This document shows, one piece after another, positions 18,033 through 27,987 of a DNA stretch of 64,000 bases. The notes under the pieces are model-generated. The model was given only the letters and a program-made list of their open reading frames with translations, was not told where the DNA came from and searched no databases. The DNA lies in the NCBI GenBank assembly GCA_003116975.1, contig BGKB01000103.1, positions 1 through 64,000 of the forward strand, given 5' to 3'. Source of the stretch: Aurantiochytrium sp. KH105. Lineage: Eukaryota > Sar > Bigyra > Thraustochytrida > Thraustochytriidae. The number at the start of each line of letters is the position of its first letter. The stretch's first letter is position 1. Made by a program: the position numbers and the translations under genes.

Positions 18033-19169
18033 ATGGGAGGAGGCGCGTCGAAACACCGCGACGCCGAGCGCAAGACTTCTCCAGAAGCGAAAACAACGAA
18101 CTCGTCAAAGTCTCTACGCCAAAATGATGCGCGCGGTGAAAGCGTCACGGAAAGCAGTGCCATCAAGCAAGCTCTCCGACAGCGCAACGAAGCTGGAGGA
18201 AACTTTACCAACGCCAGTTATAGCAGTGACGGACGAAAGTCTGGGTCCATGAGTCTTGGCGGCGGCGGCGGTGGCGGCGGTAAATCCAGTTCAAGCCAAC
18301 TTCGCGACGGAAGCAACCTTCGCCTTCGTCAGCGCGTCGAGGCACTCGAAAAACGAGAGCTCATGAACGAAGCAAACTTTAATCGACAACGACGCGGCTC
18401 AATGGAGGTCACTGGCGTCAAAGAATCTCTTGCGCGCCAAGCTGAAGCCAGCGGGCCGCCAGATCTCCGTCGAGCTAACTCGGTGCAGAATGCGCACTTG
18501 AGGCGAACCTCTTCTTTGTCTTCACGGATTCATGGCCCTCTCGAACGTCAACGGAGCGCGGCAGACCGTTCGACTTTCCAAGGGGGTCCAGCCATGGCTA
18601 GTCGAAACAGCAGTTTACGAAGTAGCGGCGCCAACAGCAACCATAGCATGCTTCTTCACAATGCAGGTGACAGCAGCAGTCAAAGGAATGTTCTCGTGCG
18701 CACGAGTAGCAGCGGTGGTACATACCAAAATGTGCAGCAACCCCCTGTGGAATCTCAGCAAGCGTACTTGCGATCACGAGTTGCGCAGCTTGACGATCAA
18801 ATTGCCAAAACCAAAGACGAACAAACAGTTCTGCTCAACTCTATTCAGAATGCCGTCAACGGGTCGGGGGCAAGACCCGACCCCACATATATTCAAATAT
18901 TACAGCAGCAGATACAGCAGCAGAACCAGCTTATTGACTCACTTTTCAAACAGAGAGCCCAGGTCGAACAAACCATTCTGTACATGATGCGGACTTCCGT
19001 TGCCACTCTGCCACAGCAGGCCCAAATGCACTCGCCAAGAGGGGAAAATTCCGCTGCCATTCCTTCGCAGGATATTAATCATTCCTTTTATGATCCCGGT
19101 GCCTTTTCGCCCGCCAAGAAAGATAACTCGGAGTCGAAGATTGAGTCTTCGTCTTTGCTCTTCTTCTAA
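18033..19169 (+). CDS. Predicted N-myristoylated coiled-coil protein, function unknown
   Basis: A 378-residue protein starting MGGGASKH, a good N-myristoylation signal (Gly2, Ser6, Lys7), so membrane attachment is likely. Residues 1-240 are basic, Ser-rich and disordered, with a poly-Gly run near residue 75. Two helical, coiled-coil-prone segments follow: about 242-272, and a Gln-rich one at 286-318. The tail is Ser/acidic and ends SSLLFF. I recognise no catalytic domain; a scaffold or tether role is inference. The ATG is chosen because the Gly-rich myristoylation motif directly follows. Convergent with the SLC37 gene. Confidence 0.7.
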   Translation: MGGGASKHRDAERKTSPEAKTTNSSKSLRQNDARGESVTESSAIKQALRQRNEAGGNFTNASYSSDGRKSGSMSLGGGGGGGGKSSSSQLRDGSNLRLRQRVEALEKRELMNEANFNRQRRGSMEVTGVKESLARQAEASGPPDLRRANSVQNAHLRRTSSLSSRIHGPLERQRSAADRSTFQGGPAMASRNSSLRSSGANSNHSMLLHNAGDSSSQRNVLVRTSSSGGTYQNVQQPPVESQQAYLRSRVAQLDDQIAKTKDEQTVLLNSIQNAVNGSGARPDPTYIQILQQQIQQQNQLIDSLFKQRAQVEQTILYMMRTSVATLPQQAQMHSPRGENSAAIPSQDINHSFYDPGAFSPAKKDNSESKIESSSLLFF

Positions 19170-20381
19170 ATAGACGGCCCATTTTGAGCGCGAGCTAGGT
19201 CAAGTACTTATTCTATGCAAGCGCTGCGACGCACAAGCTCTCGCATCGCGAGATGGCTTCCAGTCACGATAACATGCAATGAGAGTTGCATGTTGCATGC
19301 ATCGAGCAGCCTCTGTTGGTGATCGAATGCAAATTTTCGCAGAGTCTGCAGGTTTTATAAAGCTTTTGGTCATGGTGTCAAGAAGGGCTTTGCAGGTCTC
19401 TGGCAACATCTTTTGCAGCCTTTTTTCTTGGCGATTTACTCGCTATTCGTCAGGGCAGCCAAATCCGCTATGATTATAGTAAGCGCGACCACAAGTGAGA
19501 GCCTCTTGTCCGAGGAATGCTTACGGACAATATTTCCAAGTGTCGGTAAAATCTACAGTTTGTCAGGTGCGGGTGACGGCCACAGCTTGGGTTTTGCTTC
19601 GAATCTACATGCCACTGGCAAGAAGACACCCCAATCGAGTTCAGAGTCGTCCTGGCCATCGTGCACTTCAACTCTGCAGATATTCACAGGCTATGGAGCT
19701 ACTATTCTCAGCGCCAAGACATCGGCCCAAGGTACAGTGTGCGGGGCTGCAAGTCCAAGGTCGCGGAGGGGGACCGCGTCAGAATAGTTCAAATTGCCTC
19801 CAATATGTGTTAGTCCTTCAACGTGCTGCTGTGGGAGCGACGACGAAGAGCCAGAAAGGATGGACACACTGCCTCATCTTTTTTTTGTCTCATCCTGTCT
19901 ATTTTCGAAGGGGAAACAGAGAAACTCTGAATCAAAAGACTCTATAAAATGAAAATCCATTCCTGTGTTCAGTGCAGCGTCCAGAAAAAGTCTTTCGCGC
20001 TATTGGCTTTATTCGATTGTTCGTTTGGTTGGTTGGGTCTCTTGAGAGATTTAACAAAAAGTCATGTTTGTGCTGCAGTGCTGCAGCGCGCCGTGCCGCT
20101 TTTCCTGATTTTTTGGATTTTTTTTGGGGGAGAGGAGAGAGGGTCGCCTTGTGTGCATAGATCAAGGCTGTATACTGGTGACGGAGAAAGTTGCGGGAAT
20201 AACGCTGCGGGATAACACCAATCACAGACTTTTTCGCCAATCGAGGGACTTGTTGCATTTGAAGCTTTTAATCGGCTCAAATCAAATAAAGTGAAACACA
20301 ATCATAACTACCGACAAATCGAATCCCTTTCCCTTCTAAGAAAAAAGGAAAAGAAAAAAAAAAGAAACTTCTCCAGGCCGT
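19170..20381. other. Convergent spacer, no gene seen
   Basis: Moderate-GC sequence between two converging genes, lacking tandem microsatellites. Frames up to 150 codons occur (for example 19495-19947) but they have no start context, domain or consistent codon choice. Presumably the two 3' UTRs and neutral sequence. Confidence 0.4.
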
Positions 20382-21917
20382 CTACTTGGACGCCGCAGAG
20401 GCCGCACCTTGACTGCCACTGAGAGCGAGCATATAGAGAACGAAGATACTAGCGCAGACCGTAACGATTCGCATCGAGGTCTTTTGACTCGTGATGCCAG
20501 AAAGCGCTTCGCCGCGATTTCGGTGTGCCACAGCAAAAAGAATGCAGGCGCTCCACATGGAGCATGCCACAAAGATTGTAAAGAGCACCGACCATCCATA
20601 GACGCGCGAAATATAAGCCGTGGCATACGACTGGAAAATGGCACCACATGAACCGACAGAGTTAATGAGGCCAGCCAAGGTTCCGATTGCTTTGTTGCCC
20701 ATGGAAGACGCAACCCCGAGATCCTGCGCAATCGTACCGGAAATGATGGAGTCCGGGCCAATGACAAGGATGCCAACGAGGAACATGCAGACTGCATTGA
20801 GCGTGACACCAGCTGCAGAGACGAGCACGCAAGCCATGAGCATGATGGACGCGCCAGAAAGAAACCAAGCAGCAGTGAGGTCGCGCCGGCCCTGAAGAAC
20901 CTGGTCCGAAAACCATCCAATAAAGGGAGTTCCAATCATACCACCAAGCTCAAAGCAGGAACTCATGTATCCAGCCAACGATTGGTCAAAGTGCAAGCCT
21001 TCCTCATAGTAGTATGGGAGCCACATCAGCAGAGCATACCGCAAAAATTTGAGGAAAAAGTATGAAATGAGAATCCACACCACGCCCGGAATATGAAGCA
21101 CCTTGTACAGCGTCACCTCCTCGGTGCCGGGAAAGCTTCCAGCGCGGCTGCGACTTCCAGTGCTTCCCAAACGGCCCCGACGCTTCGCCATTTCCATGTC
21201 GCCAGGACCTCCTCGGTTGTTGTCATTCATGACAAGGGTTGGGCCCTCCGGAAGGTCGTCTCCATCCTCGTCATCATCCTCGTCATCCCTATTGGGTGGG
21301 TCGTCACGGATTGTAAAGTAGCAGACAATTCCCATGGCCACCATGAGGGGCACGTGATAAAGGTACGAGTACGACCAGCTATAGTGTGACATGAACCAGG
21401 TCGCCCAGAGAGCGCCGAGAATGCCGCCAAGGGACTGGCAGGTTGTCCAGATGCCCATGACAAAGCCGCGGTTCTCCGTGACCCAGATGCCAACAAGTTT
21501 GATGCACGTTGGCCACCCTGCTGACTGGAAGAAGGCGTGGAGCACCTGGTAGGCAGCGAACTCCGTGGGCGTGCGCGCCCTCGATTTGAGCCAGCTCGTG
21601 ATGGCGAGGCACATTAATGCCGTGCAAAGAAATTTGCTCGAGTCGAGCCAGCCCGAAAGAAGACCGCTTGCCGCCAACGCCATGGTACTTCCTGTGTACA
21701 CGGAGAGATACACGGTGTCCAGCATGGCCAGGTCCTCGACGCTAAAGCCCTCCTCTTCGTGCAGAGCAATTTTGACGACCGAGTCCGCTTTGCGGCTCAG
21801 GTAAAAGCATGCATACGTCATGTACAAGACCACCAACGTCCTCCGTCGCATGGACCTAAGCTCCTCATCGTACGCTGCGGCGCTCCTCCGCGCGCCTCCA
21901 AGCAGCTGCGACTTCAT
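20382..21917 (-). CDS. SLC37-type sugar-phosphate/phosphate antiporter (MFS)
   Basis: A 511-residue major facilitator with 12 predicted membrane helices. The first carries the YLSRKADS motif that corresponds to the Arg-containing substrate site of organophosphate:phosphate antiporters (GlpT/UhpT/SLC37). A charged loop between helices 6 and 7 (about 210-265) has a DDEDDDEDGDD acidic cluster and Arg/Ser-rich stretches. Relatives exchange glucose-6-phosphate or glycerol-3-phosphate for phosphate at the ER or plasma membrane; the substrate here cannot be read from sequence. The start is the first in-frame ATG and leaves a short cytosolic tail. The 5' side faces the divergent sulfotransferase gene. 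Confidence 0.85.
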   Translation of the reverse strand: MKSQLLGGARRSAAAYDEELRSMRRRTLVVLYMTYACFYLSRKADSVVKIALHEEEGFSVEDLAMLDTVYLSVYTGSTMALAASGLLSGWLDSSKFLCTALMCLAITSWLKSRARTPTEFAAYQVLHAFFQSAGWPTCIKLVGIWVTENRGFVMGIWTTCQSLGGILGALWATWFMSHYSWSYSYLYHVPLMVAMGIVCYFTIRDDPPNRDDEDDDEDGDDLPEGPTLVMNDNNRGGPGDMEMAKRRGRLGSTGSRSRAGSFPGTEEVTLYKVLHIPGVVWILISYFFLKFLRYALLMWLPYYYEEGLHFDQSLAGYMSSCFELGGMIGTPFIGWFSDQVLQGRRDLTAAWFLSGASIMLMACVLVSAAGVTLNAVCMFLVGILVIGPDSIISGTIAQDLGVASSMGNKAIGTLAGLINSVGSCGAIFQSYATAYISRVYGWSVLFTIFVACSMWSACILFAVAHRNRGEALSGITSQKTSMRIVTVCASIFVLYMLALSGSQGAASAASK

Positions 21918-22013
21918 CTTCTCTTGCCGAGAGCTAGCTAGCTAGCCAGCTAGCTACCGCTCGCTCACGGACTGCACGTAGTCTCTGTGCTCGCCTGCGG
22001 CCACAGCGATGCC

Positions 22014-22061
22014 CGCCTCGCCTCGCCTCGCCTCGCCTCGCCTCGCCTCGCCTCGCCTCGC
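22014..22061. repeat. (CGCCT)n pentanucleotide repeat
   Basis: Nine to ten CTCGC units, reading GGCGA on the coding strand of the SLC37 gene, about 100 bases upstream of its ATG. Confidence 0.95.
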
Positions 22062-22273
22062 CCGGCAAGCACGCGACAGCTGCTAGCGGTTTGATGGTCT
22101 GCTGCGCCGGTGGTGACCGGCCTCGGTCGTCTGTCTGTCTCTCTGTCTCGGACTGTCTTCTCCACGGCGTTCTGCCACCGGCCAGCAAGCTCCGCTAATG
22201 TGAATGTGCGCCGATGTGCGCCTTGTCCTCTCTGCTCCGTCTGCTCTGCGCCTACTGGTCACTCGCAGTAGAA

Positions 22274-22310
22274 AGGCAGACAGGCAGACAGGCAGGCAGG
22301 CAGGCAGGCC
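22274..22310. repeat. (GGCA)n tetranucleotide repeat
   Basis: GGCAGACA units passing into pure GGCA units. Confidence 0.9.
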
Positions 22311-22724
22311 ACGGGGACTCACTCGTTGGAGCCGGTATCAATCAGCCAGTTGGGAAGGAAAGCACTTCAAGAGGGGAGGGGAGGGAGAAGCTGAGGAAAG
22401 AGGTCGTAGCCCTGCCGAAGGGGTCGGGGCCAAGGCCTCGGCCAACATGTGATCGGCACCGTGGCGTCACGGCGCGGAGCTGATGTGGAGGCAAGGTAGG
22501 CTTGCGCGACAAGGTTGGCGAAGTGCATCGCGTCAGCCGGCAACATGCGAGCAAGCGAAAGCGAAATGAGCGAGCTGTCGTCCAAGTGCCGTCTCGATCG
22601 GCTGCACAGTAGGTGTAGTATGGTGACACGAAAGCGTGTGTACAGTAGTACCTTTCCTACTTGTTTTCAGGTTCTTGCAAAGCGAAATGAAGCGGCATCC
22701 GTGGCATTCCTCGTTCGTTCCGCT

Positions 22725-22807
22725 TATTTCGTTTATTTCGTTTCGTTTCGCTTCGTTCGTTCGTTCGTTCGTTCGTTCGTGCGTTTGTGCGTTTGTGCGT
22801 TCGTTCA
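22725..22807. repeat. (TTCG)n-rich repeat
   Basis: TTTCG and TTCG units followed by GTGCGTTT units. The resulting frame encodes a Phe/Val/Arg/Ser repeat that is not a gene. Confidence 0.9.
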
Positions 22808-23336
22808 TCACAGCTTTGGCACGCTGTCCACGAGAAAAAACCTCTCTACGATTCGGTGAAGACTTTATAGATAAGTTCGAGGCAAGGCGCCGTGGCATAT
22901 TAATCAACTGTAAGAAAGCAGGGGGCGGGCGAAGGTCAACATCTCCTCGAATATGCCGGTCTTGTCCAATTACGATATACCAGCCCAGCACTGCTGATGC
23001 TCGTGAAAATCTCCCGACTCGTCCTGGGTCTACCGGACGCCCAGTCGTGCCCAGGCACGCACGCGTCTGTGCTCCCAAGTTGGATTCTCCATTTCAAGTT
23101 GCACTGACACCTACTCGGCTGGACGTCTCCGCCCCGCTCTTCATCATCCATCATCATCGTCGAGTTCTTCTTCTCCTCTTTCATTGACCTACTACTTCAA
23201 GTTGGAGTTGGACCCAGACCGCGTGTGGACTCACCTCCAGCTCCGCGTCTAGCTGGCTGCTGTAGGGAGAGAGGCCCCGCCCAGGGGCCATCCTACTGGA
23301 GGAGGCGACTGTTGTAGGCGGTGACTGCGCGTGACG

Positions 23337-23376
23337 AGGCAAGGCAGGGCAAGGCAAGGCAAGGCAAGGCAAGGCG
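23337..23376. repeat. (GGCAA)n pentanucleotide repeat
   Basis: Seven to eight units, one interrupted; the G-rich strand is the coding strand of the downstream sulfotransferase gene. Confidence 0.9.
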
Positions 23377-23396
23377 ATCAGGATGGGCAGGCCCTG

Positions 23397-23421
23397 TCTT
23401 GGCTTGGCTTGGCTTGGCTTG
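23397..23421. repeat. (CTTGG)n pentanucleotide repeat
   Basis: Five units of TTGGC. It is the reverse complement of a GCCAA repeat and close to the GGCAA tract just before it. Confidence 0.85.
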
Positions 23422-23807
23422 AAGCAGCCAGTTGGCTTTTGCTTGAAGCAGTCGGCTTCGCTGTATCCAGTCGGCTTTGCTCCAAGCTGTTGTCTCAAGT
23501 TGAAGTTCACGGGTTGGACCCGGCCGGCGGGCAGGCAGGCCACTGCTTGCTAGCTAGCTTGCTTGCTTGCTTGCCAGGCGCCAAAGCAGCTTCGGCTTTC
23601 CGCTCCGTGCGCGAGCGAGGGGCAAGGGCGCGCAGGCAAGGCGACAAGGCAGACGAGCCGCGCGAGGCGGGCCCGGGGCCAGACGCGCCCGGCCACCCTC
23701 CGTGAAGGGCAGGAGAAGGAGGAGCACGTCCGTCCGAGAGGGGCCGGCGACGATCTGGCCCAGGTCGAGTTGCCAAAAGTACGACCACGGCCAAACCGAT
23801 CCAGTCG

Positions 23808-25256
23808 ATGGCTCCACCTCAGAAGGGGGCCCGCGGCGGCGGCAGCAGCAGCAGCAGCAGCAGCAGAGCCTCTCGCACAGGCATCGTCGCGGTCGCGGCG
23901 TCGCTCTTCGTCGTTGTCGTCCTGTTCAACAATCCATCACCGGCCAGAGATGATTATAGTCCCGGAAGCCTTGTGCGGGAAAACGACGGCTTTGCGAGTG
24001 GTGCCGTCTTCGTGCAGACACTCGACAGTGAAGTCGACGGCGACCTTGACGACAATTTCACGCGCGTCAGGCGAGGCCAGCTAGGGCCTCAATACGATGA
24101 ATTTGACTTTCGCGTGAACATGACGCGCATGATCAAGCCGGCCGCGGACGATTCCGAGTGCGCTACGACTTGGGCGTCCATCTCCGAAAACTTCATCTAC
24201 CCGGAAAGCAACGAAGCCGCGCTATACAGCGGTATCCCACACCCGTACTCGCCCGATCACTGCTTTGAGCTCTGCGGAGAAGTCGTCTGCGAAAAGGACA
24301 TGGCTGAGCGAACAGACTTCACGACGCGCAAAAACCCCTCGTATTCGCGCCCACGCTGCAAGGAACGTCACAACATCCCGGCCTACTTTATCATTGGATA
24401 CTCGCAGTCGGGAACCACCTTCTTCTCAGATGTCATCCGGAAACATAACGATGTGCGTGCTGCGTGCCACAAGGAGATCCACTACTTTGACGTCACCCTC
24501 TACCTGAGGGCACAGTACCATAAGAATCGCGTTGACAAACCTCGCTCGATCACTTCATACTTTGGTTGTTTCCGCCGAGTCAACTTTGATCAAAAGAAAA
24601 TTATCGGTGATCACACTGTCAAGGCGATCTACACTGATATCTGGTACCCATCCTGGGTCCGCGCCATCAATCAGCGTATGAAGCTTATCGTACTTTTGCG
24701 TGACCCGACCAAGCGTACCTATTCGCGATTCTCTCAAATGGGCGGTGGTCGCGGCTGCCCTCGCTTCATTCGCCGGGAGTTCTGCCGGGACATGCTTCCT
24801 TACGTCACCACCATGCTCAGGTACATCAAAATGAAATGTCCGGGCTTGCAGCCTGGAGGCGATCCGAGTCACGCCTACAGGTGCGGTTATCACTACGGCA
24901 CCGAGCTCCTCGACAACGATACCATTATTTCTGGACTCTACGAGCTGCATGTTCGCCATTGGCTCAACTTTTTCCCTCCAGAGCAGTTCTTGTTCATTAG
25001 CTCTGATATGCTCTTCAAATCTCCCGAGGAAGCCATGTCCCGCGCAACAGATTTCCTCGAGCTCCCACCTTACGAACCCGGCGCCATCCAAAAATATATC
25101 AGCGAAATTGGCCCGCACACGCACACCCGAAACAAGGCGCCGCCCCACCCCGAGGCCATGGAAATGTTGCGCCAATTCTACGCACCTTACAATGACGAGC
25201 TCCGCAAGCTTCTTATTTCCGTCTTCCATATTCCGGAGGAAGAAATTACCTTTTGA
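23808..25256 (+). CDS. Golgi-type carbohydrate sulfotransferase 1 (CHST15-like)
   Basis: A 482-residue type II membrane protein. It has a short cytosolic tail with poly-Ser encoded by CAG repeats, a single hydrophobic anchor (about residues 23-42) and a lumenal catalytic part. The 5'-phosphosulfate loop is GYSQSGTTFF (about 198-207) followed by KEIHYFD. The 3'-phosphate-binding element is VLLRDPTKRTYSRF (about 294-307). A conserved RHWLNFFPPEQFL block and a PHPEAMEMLRQFY C-terminal block match sulfotransferases of the GalNAc4S-6ST/CHST15 group. It would transfer sulfate from PAPS to a glycan in the Golgi; the acceptor is unknown. The next gene is a diverged tandem paralogue. Confidence 0.85.
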   Translation: MAPPQKGARGGGSSSSSSSRASRTGIVAVAASLFVVVVLFNNPSPARDDYSPGSLVRENDGFASGAVFVQTLDSEVDGDLDDNFTRVRRGQLGPQYDEFDFRVNMTRMIKPAADDSECATTWASISENFIYPESNEAALYSGIPHPYSPDHCFELCGEVVCEKDMAERTDFTTRKNPSYSRPRCKERHNIPAYFIIGYSQSGTTFFSDVIRKHNDVRAACHKEIHYFDVTLYLRAQYHKNRVDKPRSITSYFGCFRRVNFDQKKIIGDHTVKAIYTDIWYPSWVRAINQRMKLIVLLRDPTKRTYSRFSQMGGGRGCPRFIRREFCRDMLPYVTTMLRYIKMKCPGLQPGGDPSHAYRCGYHYGTELLDNDTIISGLYELHVRHWLNFFPPEQFLFISSDMLFKSPEEAMSRATDFLELPPYEPGAIQKYISEIGPHTHTRNKAPPHPEAMEMLRQFYAPYNDELRKLLISVFHIPEEEITF

Positions 25257-26150
25257 TTTGTGCAACATTTTTCTTGATTTGCGCAATTTTTTTTCTTTCC
25301 AACGATTTCATTGGATAAAGTGCCACGATACGTGACGTGTTATATCAGGGTGGTAGGTAGGCGAAGCATGAAACTAGGATTCCAATCAAACAAGCTTCTC
25401 CAACGAAATTCCTTGCGCAATCCAGCATCATGCTCCTTCTTTTCTCTTCTCTTCTCTTCGTTTCTTTTCTTTTTTTCGTTCTTGCGCTCTTTCTTTCGTT
25501 CGTTCGTTTTGTCTTTTCGTTCTTCCTTCATTTGGTCAATCGTCTGTGCCAAAAAGATTCCTGCATCAAGGCGCGCTCAATGAAAAAGCTTAGTGGAACA
25601 GCGAGCTGACAGCGGGACAAAGGAATGAAAAATGAAAGCAAACTTGGGCCTTTGGATTGTCTCCATGATGATCCTCTGTATTGTGGCATTGTCCCCCCTT
25701 TCCCCGGTCACCAACGTTTCGCGTCGCTTCGCATTGCATCGCGTCTCAAGTCGTCACGCCGCTATCTTGGCCAGCATGAGCGAGGGTCGGTCGGTCGGAT
25801 GGTCGCCCGCTCTTGCTTGCTTGCTTGCTCGCTTGCTAACTTGCTTCACTAATGGCAAGCACTGGCAAGGTGTCCAGTTTCCCGTCTTGTGTGTCAATTT
25901 AGCAGCAGCAGAAGACGGCTTTTTTGGCACAGTGACTTACTTTCTCACACAATCGCAATCGCCGCAGAAGAAGTTGACGGCAGTTCACAAAAGGCGCGCA
26001 ATTACTCTTCTGCAACACTCGCGCGCGAGGTCGCGCGCGCTAGCCCGCTGCATGCGCGCCCGCTGCATGTCTGTCCGCGAGTGTTGAGTGCGCGGCGGTG
26101 CAGAGAATAGAGTTGGCAGAGCTCCCACAAAGTGGGGACAACAACCAAGC
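25257..26150. promoter_or_regulatory. Spacer between the two sulfotransferase genes
   Basis: Contains T/C-rich sequence (25434-25520) with TTCG repeats, a (CTTG)n tract near 25815-25845, and CGCGCG-rich sequence before the second gene. A 151-codon frame at 25632-26087 begins with a hydrophobic stretch but is otherwise repeat-derived; I do not call it. Likely the 3' UTR of one gene and promoter/5' UTR of the next. Confidence 0.45.
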
Positions 26151-27719
26151 ATGCCAACATGTAGGAGCCCGTCCGAAGAGGCAGCTGCGTCGAGCTCGCC
26201 GCTCCGTTCAAGGTACACGCAAGTCATCGCTGTGGCCAGCGTAGTCTTCGTCTTCCTCATCGGCAGGGTCGCCTTGCAGACCGAACCAACGACAACCATT
26301 CGATTCGATGCAGCATGGCTTGCCACAACCACGTCATCATCACCAGCAACAGAACACACGGGCCATTTCAAAAGGAAACGAGAGGGCGCGCCAAACTTTA
26401 AAGACGATTTCGAGCGCGACATGGACGAGTCGCAAGAAGACTATGAAAGCAGCCTTAATGATCAGACTGGCACTGACATGCTCGGCATTGATTTCGCGGC
26501 CCTTCTTGCGCAGCACCCCGTCTACCCCTTCAACGCGTCCAGCACATCTCCTTTGGGCAACATTGACGCGTCGAGCAGCCGACTGAGACGTAGCAGAGAC
26601 ACCTGGGAGGCGCTGCGCGCAAACTTTCGATTCCCCGAGTCCTCGCCCATCTGGCTCGCAAATGGATTGCCGCCTCCTGTTGGCCCTGATTTGTGCTTTA
26701 CCCTCTGTCACACCAAGGAAAAGTTGTGTTCCCAGGATGTTGCCCGCCTAACAGACCGTACATCGCAGGCAAACCCGACGCTCATGTCGCCCATGTGTCG
26801 CACGCCTCTGCCTCTTCCCTTTTACGCAACTATTGGCTATTCACAAGCAGGATCCACATTCTTTGCGGATGCAATCACGCTTCACAGAAATATTCGTCCG
26901 GCGTGCCGAAAGGAAATTCACTTCTTCGATCACACCATGTATTCTTCCTCGCAAAAGTACGCCAATCGCAAGCGCTCATACTTTAACATACGCTCGTACC
27001 TCTTTTGTTTGCGAGGTGCGGGCATGTCCCCCTTACCCTCGAATGCCCTTGTCGGGGACAACACCATCAAGTCGATCTACGTCGATGCCTGGCAGCCTGT
27101 TTGGCTCAAGGCAATTAACCCAAACATCAAGCTCATGGTGCTACTGCGCAATCCCGTCAAGCGATCATACTCGCGTTATAGTATGAAGGGCGGGAGTCAC
27201 ATCTGTAGTCAATACTTGGCAACAGATCCGGGCGTGTGCAACAACAACTTTGACAGCTACGTACCTCTCATGATCGACTTTATTGCAAAAAAATGCCCAC
27301 AGCTCGTGCCAAGAGGCGATCCGTCTGCCGCGTACACGTGCGCAAGCGGGGGTGCAGCGGGTCGAGAAGATGTCGATACGATCGTAGCATCCCTGTACGA
27401 CCATCACCTTCGCCATTGGCTCAACTTCTTTTCTGCTGAGAATTTTCTTCTCATCGAGTCAGACAAATTGTTCAAGGAGCCATTGCAAGAGATCAATAGG
27501 GCCATCAACTTCCTAGGACTCGAAGGCTTCGATGCGGCGAGCTTCCGTAGAGTAGAGGCGCGCAGTAAGCCGCGCACCAACAGTCATACCTCCAAGGCCC
27601 CCAAGCCCAAGGCCGAAACGATGGAACTTCTTGCAAATTTTTATGCACCTCACATCGAAGCCTTGCGTGACCTCGCGCGCACCCATTTTGGCATAAACAG
27701 TCTTTCTCTCGAATTTTAG
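26151..27719 (+). CDS. Golgi-type carbohydrate sulfotransferase 2 (CHST15-like)
   Basis: A 522-residue type II membrane protein paralogous to the previous gene. The anchor lies at about residues 23-42. A longer acidic/Ser stem follows, and then the catalytic part. The 5'-phosphosulfate loop is GYSQAGSTFF with KEIHFFDH after it. The 3'-phosphate element is VLLRNPVKRSYSRY. RHWLNFFSAENFL and a C-terminal FYAPH block are shared with the neighbour. The open frame extends left to a GTG at 26088, but the first ATG is 26151 and places the anchor at the usual distance. Different loop residues and stem length suggest a different acceptor from paralogue 1. Convergent with the PH-domain gene 268 bases away. 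Confidence 0.85.
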   Translation: MPTCRSPSEEAAASSSPLRSRYTQVIAVASVVFVFLIGRVALQTEPTTTIRFDAAWLATTTSSSPATEHTGHFKRKREGAPNFKDDFERDMDESQEDYESSLNDQTGTDMLGIDFAALLAQHPVYPFNASSTSPLGNIDASSSRLRRSRDTWEALRANFRFPESSPIWLANGLPPPVGPDLCFTLCHTKEKLCSQDVARLTDRTSQANPTLMSPMCRTPLPLPFYATIGYSQAGSTFFADAITLHRNIRPACRKEIHFFDHTMYSSSQKYANRKRSYFNIRSYLFCLRGAGMSPLPSNALVGDNTIKSIYVDAWQPVWLKAINPNIKLMVLLRNPVKRSYSRYSMKGGSHICSQYLATDPGVCNNNFDSYVPLMIDFIAKKCPQLVPRGDPSAAYTCASGGAAGREDVDTIVASLYDHHLRHWLNFFSAENFLLIESDKLFKEPLQEINRAINFLGLEGFDAASFRRVEARSKPRTNSHTSKAPKPKAETMELLANFYAPHIEALRDLARTHFGINSLSLEF

Positions 27720-27987
27720 ACATTTGAGGCAAAGTAGGTCCTCCGCGTAATTAGTCTGAGACACTTGGGGGGAAATCTTTTGGGTTTGTCTGCGCATGTG
27801 TATACTGGGTAGGATAGCGTTTGTTATCGTGGAATGTTCGAACAGCAGACAAAACACTGCTGGAGAGATCATTTTTGAAGAGAAATTAATTTTAGAAATG
27901 GTTCAAGTTCTCCACGATTTGTTCTCTGGAAGTTCAAGATTTCATCGTGTAACTCGCATTTCCTATGGATTCCAAGATATTTACGAT

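Larger units (their letters stand above)
21918..23807. promoter_or_regulatory. Divergent spacer rich in microsatellites
   Basis: A 1.9-kb spacer between the SLC37 gene (-) and the first sulfotransferase (+). It contains five distinct short tandem repeats listed separately. I find no convincing gene; frames here are products of the repeats. It should hold both promoters and 5' UTRs. Confidence 0.5.

Noticed and set aside
20409-21941. Plus-strand frames opposite the SLC37 gene
   Set aside because: Antisense shadows of a gene with a clear 12-helix membrane topology.
22636-23187. 183-codon frame with Phe/Val/Arg/Ser repeats
   Set aside because: Produced by the (TTCG)n tract; no start context or domain.
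25632-26087. 151-codon frame with a hydrophobic N-terminus between the two sulfotransferases
   Set aside because: The hydrophobic start resembles a signal peptide, but the rest is repeat-derived (Ala-Cys-Leu-Leu) with no Cys pattern or homology, and it occupies the expected promoter of the next gene.
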